Shown here one piece after another: positions 58,745 through 64,000 of a stretch of 64,000 bases of DNA. Made by a program: the position numbers and the translations under genes. The notes beneath the pieces were generated by a model that worked only from the letters and a program-made list of their open reading frames with translations, was not told where the DNA came from and made no database searches. The stretch's first letter is position 1; each line of letters begins with the position of its first letter. Source of the DNA: Gemmatimonadota bacterium (lineage in GTDB: Bacteria; Gemmatimonadota; Gemmatimonadetes; Gemmatimonadales; Gemmatimonadaceae); contig JAQBQB010000019.1 of NCBI GenBank assembly GCA_028287235.1, forward strand, positions 1 through 64,000, given 5' to 3'.

Positions 58745-60835
58745 TTACGGCAACAACGCACTCTGCTTGCCGTTCCCACCCAGCGTGTACTTCGTGATCC
58801 ACTCGTACTCGCGGCGCATCTTGTCGAGCTGGTGGTAGTACTCGCCGAAGCCGTGCCCCTCGCGCGGATAGAACACCAGCTGCACCGTTTTGCCGCGGTC
58901 TTTCAGCGCACGGTAGTACTCCATCGCCTGGCCCGTCGGCACGCGTTCGTCGCTGCCGCCGTGGAGAATCAACAGCGGCGTCGTGACCTGATCGGAGAAC
59001 GTGATCGCCGAGCGCGCGCGGTAGAAGTCGAGCGTCTTCTGCGTGGGAACGCCGCTGAAGAAGGTGCCGATGTAGCCCGGGATGTCGGTCGTGCCGTACA
59101 TGCTCTGCAGGTCCGACAGGCCGGCGCCCATGCGCGCCGCCTTGAAGCGGCTCGTCTGGCTCACCGTCCACGCGGTCATGTACCCGCCGTAGCTCCATCC
59201 TTCGAACGCGAGCTTGGTCGAGTCGGCGACGCCGCGGCGCACCAGCTCGTCCACGCCGGTCATGATGTCGCGGTAGTCGCCGCCGCCCCAGTCCATGATG
59301 TTCGCGCGCGTGAACTTCTCGCCGTAGCCCGTACTGCCGCGCGGGTTCGGGTAGAGCGTCGCCCAGCCCGCGCCAGCCCACACCTGTCCAGGCGATCCCC
59401 AATTCGCCTTGAAGCCGGCGTTCGAGGCGCCCGTGGGGCCGCCGTGCGCTTCGACGAGCAACGGATACCGCTGGCCCTGCACGTACCCCACCGGCTTGAC
59501 CAGGATGCCCTCGACCGGCGTGCCGTCGGTGCTCTTCCACGTCACGATCTCGGTCTCACCGAGCGCGATGTCGCGCAGCTGCGGGTTGACGTCGGTGAGC
59601 TTCTGCTCGCCGGAGAAGGGCGCCTTGGAGACGTAGACGTCGGCCGATGCCATCGGCGAGTCCATCGCGAACGCCACCGTTTGTCCATCGGCGGAGAATG
59701 AGAGTCCTCGAAGGAGCGTTTTATCAATGACCCGGGTGAGGGCCGCCGACGCGACGTTGTAGGTGTACACCGCGTTGTAGGCGCGTTCGCCGGTCGTGAA
59801 GATCAGCGCCTTGCCGTTGGGCAGCCAGGTCGGCGCGCCCTCGGAGATATCCGCCTTCGGGTCGTACACGTCCTTCGTCGTGCGCGCCGCCACGTCGTAG
59901 AGCAGGAGGTGGTTGTTCCCGATCTGCACGTCCGAGATGCTGTCGGCGCGCGCCTTGTGGCTCTGCGGGAGAATCGTGTAGGCGAGCGTCTGCCCATCGG
60001 GAGACCAGGCGGGCGTCGACGCCACGTCGGACGTTCCCGAAATCTTCTCGTTGCGACGGTCGGCAACATTCACGATGTACGCGTTCGTCCGCGTCTCGCG
60101 GAGCAGCGTCGTGGGCGACGCCTGGTAGGCCAAGCGCTGCCCGTCGGGCGACCAGGTTGGCGCACCCTTTACCGTGAAGTCGCCGTGCACGAGCTCCGTC
60201 GACTTCTTCGTGCCCACGTCGACCATCCATACATGTGAGAGGCGCAGCCCGCCTTCGTACACCTGCGGATCGTCGCGGCGCTTCCGCTTTGCGTCGTCTT
60301 CCTTGGCCAGCGAGTCGACCGCGAGGAAGGCGATGCGGCTGCCGTCCTTCGACCACGCGAATCCGCTGATCGGCTCGTGGGAGCTCGTGAGCTGATACGC
60401 TTCGCCGCCGCTCATCGGAAGAATCCAGACCTGCGTCTTCACGTCCTCACCGGTGCCGCGCGCCGTGAGGAACGCGAGCGAGCGTCCGTCGGGCGACCAG
60501 GCCGGCGACGACTCGCCGCGCTCGCCGAAGGTGAGCTGCCGCGGAGCACCGCCGTTCGTCGGCACCACCCAGACGTGCGAGCGCACGTCGTGCTTGTCGC
60601 CCTTGGCGGTATCCGGCTTGGTCGGATCGCTCGAGGCGCGCGCATTCGGGTGCTCCCATCCACTCACCGCGTACGCGACCTGCGAGGCATCGGGAGACAG
60701 CGCGACTGCGCCGACGTTCTTGAGCTCCATGATGTCGTTGAACGTCATCGGACGCTTGCCTGCCTGGGCGTGCGTCACGGAGGCGCCGAGCGACACGAGC
60801 AGAGAGCCCGTGGTGAAAATGCGGAGACCGGTCAT
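58745..60835 (-). CDS. S9 family prolyl-oligopeptidase-like serine peptidase, exported
   Basis: 696 aa. Signal peptide (MTGLRIFTTGSLLVSLGASVT region, cleaved near AHAQ). Beta-propeller with WD40-like/TolB-like PAWSPDG and LAFLTARG repeats, then an alpha/beta hydrolase domain: Ser in FEGWSYGGYM, Asp in GGSDERVP and His in PREGHGF. It is a dipeptidyl/acylaminoacyl-type peptidase likely located in the periplasm. ATG 60835. Its 5' leader contains a small ACGGCG/CGCCGT hairpin (60872-60887). Confidence 0.9.
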   Translation of the reverse strand: MTGLRIFTTGSLLVSLGASVTHAQAGKRPMTFNDIMELKNVGAVALSPDASQVAYAVSGWEHPNARASSDPTKPDTAKGDKHDVRSHVWVVPTNGGAPRQLTFGERGESSPAWSPDGRSLAFLTARGTGEDVKTQVWILPMSGGEAYQLTSSHEPISGFAWSKDGSRIAFLAVDSLAKEDDAKRKRRDDPQVYEGGLRLSHVWMVDVGTKKSTELVHGDFTVKGAPTWSPDGQRLAYQASPTTLLRETRTNAYIVNVADRRNEKISGTSDVASTPAWSPDGQTLAYTILPQSHKARADSISDVQIGNNHLLLYDVAARTTKDVYDPKADISEGAPTWLPNGKALIFTTGERAYNAVYTYNVASAALTRVIDKTLLRGLSFSADGQTVAFAMDSPMASADVYVSKAPFSGEQKLTDVNPQLRDIALGETEIVTWKSTDGTPVEGILVKPVGYVQGQRYPLLVEAHGGPTGASNAGFKANWGSPGQVWAGAGWATLYPNPRGSTGYGEKFTRANIMDWGGGDYRDIMTGVDELVRRGVADSTKLAFEGWSYGGYMTAWTVSQTSRFKAARMGAGLSDLQSMYGTTDIPGYIGTFFSGVPTQKTLDFYRARSAITFSDQVTTPLLILHGGSDERVPTGQAMEYYRALKDRGKTVQLVFYPREGHGFGEYYHQLDKMRREYEWITKYTLGGNGKQSALLP

Positions 60836-60892
60836 CGAAAGCTCTCGCCAGTGGAGGGATGCATGGGCGTAACGGCGTCTGCGCCGTGCTTG

Positions 60893-60921
60893 ATGCTACG
60901 GTCCGGATCGAAACACGGCAA
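60893..60921 (-). promoter_or_regulatory. Promoter for the S9 peptidase gene
   Basis: Reading leftward: TTGCCG (60921-60916), 17-bp spacer, TAGCAT (60898-60893), about 58 bp before the ATG at 60835. Match to the sigma-70 consensus is moderate (4 of 6 at both boxes). Confidence 0.4.
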
Positions 60922-60956
60922 CCGCCGTCGAGACCGGCACTCGTTACTTTCTATGC

Positions 60957-62564
60957 ATGTCGGAGCGCGAATTCACCACGCCGTCGGGCTTTCCCGTTCG
61001 ACCGGTCTATCGGCCGGACGACGATCCCGTTGACTATGCCGGGGACCTGGGCGACCCCGGCCAGTTCCCGTATACCCGCGGCGTTCAGCCGACGATGTAT
61101 CGTGGACGGCTCTGGACCATGCGGCAGTACGCCGGCTTCGGCACGGCGGCCGAGACCAACCGGCGCTTCCGCATGCTGCTCGACGCCGGCCAGACCGGGC
61201 TGAGCGTCGCGTTCGACTTGCCCACCCAGATGGGCATCGACTCCGACTCGCCGCGCGCGTTGGGCGAGGTGGGGCGCGTGGGTGTCGCGATCGATACCGT
61301 CGAAGACATGCACGTCCTGCTCGAGGGCATCCCGCTCGAGAAAGTCTCGACGTCGATGACGATCAACGCCACGGCGTCGACGCTGTTGGCCATGTACATC
61401 GTCGTCGCCGAAGAGCGCGGAATTCCGCGCGATCGCGTGAGCGGAACGATCCAGAACGACATTCTGAAGGAGTACATCGCGCGCGGCACGTACATCTACC
61501 CGCCGGAGCCGAGCCTCGCGCTGATCTCCGAGATCTTCCGCTTCTGTGCGGCCGACGTGCCGAACTGGAACCCCATCTCGATCTCGGGCTATCACATTCG
61601 CGAGGCGGGGGCGACGGCGGTACAGGAGCTGGCCTTCACGTTCGCGAACGCGATCGAGTACGTGACGCGCGCGATCGACACGGGGCTCGGCGTGGACACG
61701 TTCGCTCCGCGGCTGTCCTTTTTCTTCGCCGCGCACAATGACCTGTTCGAGGAAGTGGCGAAGTTCCGCGCCGCGCGCCGGCTCTACGCGCGCATCATGC
61801 GCGATCGCTTTCAATCGAGCGAGGCCAGCGCGCGACTGCGCTTTCACACCCAGACGGGCGGCGTCACGTTGCAGGCGCAGCAACCGCTGAACAACGTCGT
61901 GCGCGTCACGGTGCAGGCCCTCGCCGCCGTGCTCGGCGGCACGCAGTCGCTCCACACCAACGGTTACGACGAAGCGCTGTCGCTTCCCACCGAAGAGGCG
62001 GCGACGCTGGCGCTGCGCACGCAGCAGATCGTCGCCAACGAATCGGGCGCGGCGCTCACGGCCGACCCGCTCGCAGGCAGCTACTACGTCGAGCATCTCA
62101 CGAATGAGCTGGAGCGGAAAGCGGTCGAGCTGCTGCAGAAGGTCGACGAGCTGGGCGGCGCGGCGAAGGCGATCGGCGCGTCGTTCTTTCAGGAAGAGAT
62201 CGCGCGGAGCGCGTACGAGTACCAGCTCAGCGTCGAAAGCGGCAGAACGGTGATCGTCGGCGTGAACAAGTACGCAGACGCCAACGACCCGCCGGTGATC
62301 GCGACGCCTGACTATTCGGCGCTGGAACGCGACCAGGTGCAGCGCCTGGCCGCGGTGCGCGCGGCGCGCGATCCGCAGCGCGTTGCCGCCGCGATGGCGG
62401 CCCTGCGCGAGGGGAGCCGAGCGTACGCGGCGCCGTCGTCGGCGTCGCGCGTGCCGCGCGCGCCGCTCATGGCGCTCATCATCGACGCCGTCCGCGCTCG
62501 CGCGAGCGTCGGCGAGATTGCCGACACGCTGCGTGACGAGTGGGGAACGTACCATCCGGCATAG
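60957..62564 (+). CDS. Methylmalonyl-CoA mutase-type large subunit, without B12 domain
   Basis: 535 aa, the TIM-barrel half of a coenzyme-B12 acyl-CoA mutase. Counting against the Propionibacterium enzyme, the carboxylate-binding Tyr (Y58 in WTMRQYAGF) and Arg (R176 in [13 protein letters not shown]) and the catalytic His (H213 in [10 protein letters not shown]) are all kept, which predicts methylmalonyl-CoA rather than isobutyryl-CoA specificity. The C-terminal B12-binding domain is absent, so a separate small subunit must exist elsewhere, as in two-subunit forms. ATG 60957; no clear Shine-Dalgarno. Divergent from the S9 peptidase by 121 bp. Confidence 0.85.
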   Translation: MSEREFTTPSGFPVRPVYRPDDDPVDYAGDLGDPGQFPYTRGVQPTMYRGRLWTMRQYAGFGTAAETNRRFRMLLDAGQTGLSVAFDLPTQMGIDSDSPRALGEVGRVGVAIDTVEDMHVLLEGIPLEKVSTSMTINATASTLLAMYIVVAEERGIPRDRVSGTIQNDILKEYIARGTYIYPPEPSLALISEIFRFCAADVPNWNPISISGYHIREAGATAVQELAFTFANAIEYVTRAIDTGLGVDTFAPRLSFFFAAHNDLFEEVAKFRAARRLYARIMRDRFQSSEASARLRFHTQTGGVTLQAQQPLNNVVRVTVQALAAVLGGTQSLHTNGYDEALSLPTEEAATLALRTQQIVANESGAALTADPLAGSYYVEHLTNELERKAVELLQKVDELGGAAKAIGASFFQEEIARSAYEYQLSVESGRTVIVGVNKYADANDPPVIATPDYSALERDQVQRLAAVRAARDPQRVAAAMAALREGSRAYAAPSSASRVPRAPLMALIIDAVRARASVGEIADTLRDEWGTYHPA

Positions 62565-62640
62565 GGCGGTCACCCTTGTACGACCCACGCCGCGGGGCTA
62601 ATTTTGGACACTCCCGCACGCCCGCCTAAGTCATAGCCGA

Positions 62641-63099
62641 ATGCCGACTTACGAGTATCGCTGCCCTAACGGACACAAGTTCGATCGCATGGCCAAAATG
62701 AGCGAATCCGCGGCCGAGCTCCCCTGTCCGGAATGCGGGGAAATCGCCGCGCGGCAACTCTCGGGCGGCGCGGGACTGGTCTTCAAGGGCTCTGGCTTCT
62801 ACCTCACCGACTACGGCAAGAATGCGCACCGCGCCGGCGGCGGCGAGACCGTAGCAGCCGCGGAAAAGAAGAGCGGTGAGTCGGGCGGCGGCGAGAAGAG
62901 CGACAAGGGTGGCGAGTCCAAGCCTTCGGAGTCGAAGTCCGAGAGTAAGTCCGCCGAATCGAAGCCGAGCGAATCGAAATCGAGCGAATCGAAATCGAGC
63001 GAATCGAAGTCGAGCGAATCGAAGTCGACCGAGTCCAAGTCCAAGCCCAGCGCGTCGCCGGGAACGTCGAGCTCCTCCAGCACCAAGTCCGACAAGTAA
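62641..63099 (+). CDS. FmdB-type zinc-ribbon protein with repeat-coded Glu/Ser/Lys tail
   Basis: 152 aa. Residues 1-45 are an FmdB-family zinc ribbon (PTYEYRCPNGHKFD ... LPCPECGE, though the first knuckle shows a single Cys) with GSGFYLTDYG after it. Residues about 75-150 are low complexity, mostly ESKSS pentads from a 15-bp tandem repeat. The tail is polar and probably disordered. FmdB proteins are putative transcription regulators or small zinc proteins of unknown role. The stop overlaps argS as TAATG. Confidence 0.75.
   Translation: MPTYEYRCPNGHKFDRMAKMSESAAELPCPECGEIAARQLSGGAGLVFKGSGFYLTDYGKNAHRAGGGETVAAAEKKSGESGGGEKSDKGGESKPSESKSESKSAESKPSESKSSESKSSESKSSESKSTESKSKPSASPGTSSSSSTKSDK
62956..63045 (+). 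repeat. 15-bp tandem repeat in the FmdB-like tail
   Basis: Units GAATCGAAGCCGAGC, GAATCGAAATCGAGC (twice), GAATCGAAGTCGAGC and GAATCGAAGTCGACC at 62956-63030, then a decayed unit to 63045. Each encodes an ESK(S/P)(S/T) pentad and keeps the frame. Confidence 0.9.
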
Positions 63100-64000
63100 T
63101 GGACGGTACGGATCTTCTCCGCGCGGAGCTGAGACGCGCCGCGCAGTCGCTCGGCGCGCCTGACGACGTCGACCCGGTGATCGAACGGCCGCGCGACCCG
63201 TCGTTCGGCGACTGGGCGACGAGCCTCGCGATGGTGCTCGCCAAGCGCCTCGGCACGAAGCCGCGCGACCTTGCGCAGGCAATCATCGAGCGGCTGGATT
63301 TCGCGCGCGCCGGCATCAGCGCGGCCGACATCGCCGGCCCGGGGTTCATCAACTTCCGCGTCGCGGCCGACGTCTTCGCCGAGGGACTCCGTGCGTTGAT
63401 CGCCGCCGGCGACCAGTACGGCCGGTCGAATGCCGGCAACGCCTGCCCGGTGAACATCGAGTTCGTGTCGGCGAATCCCACCGGCCCGCTGCACGTGGGC
63501 CACGGACGCCAGGCGGCGATCGGCGACGCGATCTCGTCGCTGCTCGGCGTCACGGGCTGGCGGGTGACGCGAGAGTTCTACTACAACGACGCCGGCGCGC
63601 AGATCATGAATCTCGCGCTCAGCGTCCAAGCGCGCGTGCGCCAGTTGGGCGGCGTGGACGCGGCGATGCCGGAGAGCGGCTACCACGGCGAATACATTCG
63701 CGATCTCGCGCAGTGGTACATCGACGAGCACTCGTCCGACCCGAACGCCGACGACCTCGACGCCGTGCGCCAGTTCGCCGTTCGCGAGCTGCGCAGGGAA
63801 CAGGATCTCGATCTGCAGGCGTTCGGCGTGAAGTTCGACGTGTACTTCCTCGAGTCGTCGTTGTACTCGGACGGGCGCGTCGACGACGCGATCAAGCGGT
63901 TGATCGCCGCCGGCCACACGTACGAGAAAGACGGCGCACTCTGGCTCCGCACCACCGATTTCGGCGACGACAAGGATCGCGTCATGCGCCGCAGCGCCGA
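63099..64000 (+). CDS. argS: Arginyl-tRNA synthetase, 3'-truncated by the window edge
   Basis: The ATG at 63099 overlaps the FmdB-like TAA stop, and the frame stays open to the window end (300 codons). The N-terminal Add-1 domain of ArgRS is visible (PGFINFRVAADVFAEGL), followed by the HIGH-type motif in VSANPTGPLHVGHGRQAAIGD and the EFYYNDAGAQI segment, all typical of ArgS. It charges tRNA-Arg. The catalytic core continues and the anticodon-binding domain is beyond the window. Confidence 0.94.
   Translation, partial: MDGTDLLRAELRRAAQSLGAPDDVDPVIERPRDPSFGDWATSLAMVLAKRLGTKPRDLAQAIIERLDFARAGISAADIAGPGFINFRVAADVFAEGLRALIAAGDQYGRSNAGNACPVNIEFVSANPTGPLHVGHGRQAAIGDAISSLLGVTGWRVTREFYYNDAGAQIMNLALSVQARVRQLGGVDAAMPESGYHGEYIRDLAQWYIDEHSSDPNADDLDAVRQFAVRELRREQDLDLQAFGVKFDVYFLESSLYSDGRVDDAIKRLIAAGHTYEKDGALWLRTTDFGDDKDRVMRRSA

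Noticed and set aside
60836-60956. Cobalamin riboswitch upstream of the mutase gene
   Set aside because: The 121-bp gap is too short for the full fold and no B12-box sequence was seen. It holds a promoter-like pair and a small hairpin for the minus-strand gene.
62604-62632. TTGGAC-N17-TAAGTC as a promoter for the FmdB-like gene
   Set aside because: The spacing is right but the -10 shares only two bases with the consensus, too weak to list.
62956-63045. The 15-bp repeats as a CRISPR array
   Set aside because: The repeats are contiguous with no spacers, keep the reading frame and encode pentads in the FmdB-like tail.

Overview
The window is GC-rich, almost fully coding DNA from a Gram-negative (diderm) bacterium. 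Evidence for an outer membrane is lipoprotein signal peptides and a PorV-like beta-barrel protein; MurE carries the DNPR motif of meso-diaminopimelate enzymes. The mixture of PATAN/DUF4388, TPR, Roadblock and MglA proteins, with dense ATGA-type gene overlaps and many GTG/TTG starts, suggests Gemmatimonadota. That assignment is inference from gene style; a myxobacterial or other GC-rich diderm is possible.

Region 1 (1-16333) is one very long, tightly overlapped plus-strand operon: cheA (5' end outside the window), cheC, a giant TPR protein, a PATAN protein, a TPR-Roadblock protein, a small Roadblock protein, mglB, mglA, a protein with two DnaA-like AAA+ domains and no DnaA DNA-binding domain, a PATAN-TPR protein, cheR, cheD, cheB, two cheW genes, a coiled-coil/TPR protein and a membrane-anchored gluzincin peptidase. 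It looks like a chemosensory pathway built around an MglA/MglB polarity switch. No methyl-accepting receptor, CheY, flagellar or pilus gene is visible here. The double DnaA-like ATPase is the best candidate for an undescribed component.

Region 2 (16334-19479) has a strong promoter in front of a tiny membrane protein, tRNA-Val(TAC), an exported TPR protein with a good terminator, and a minus-strand YegS-like lipid kinase.

Region 3 (19478-41549) is the division and cell-wall cluster: rsmH, ftsL, ftsI, murE, murF, mraY, murD, ftsW, murG, murC, ftsQ, ftsA, ftsZ. mraZ, murB and ddl are absent from it. A divisome-style M23 peptidase overlaps the ftsZ stop. A VWA-like membrane protein, ftsY and recG follow.

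Region 4 (41550-64000) is mixed housekeeping: a lipoprotein/histidine kinase pair, asnS, divergent mazG and alr-deoB-cdd, a lipoprotein/outer-membrane protein/REC-kinase/mtaB/miaB run, comEC with a small HELRH protein, fbp, a large convergent inverted repeat, an S9 peptidase, an acyl-CoA mutase large subunit, an FmdB-type zinc ribbon with a repeat-coded tail, and the 5' part of argS.
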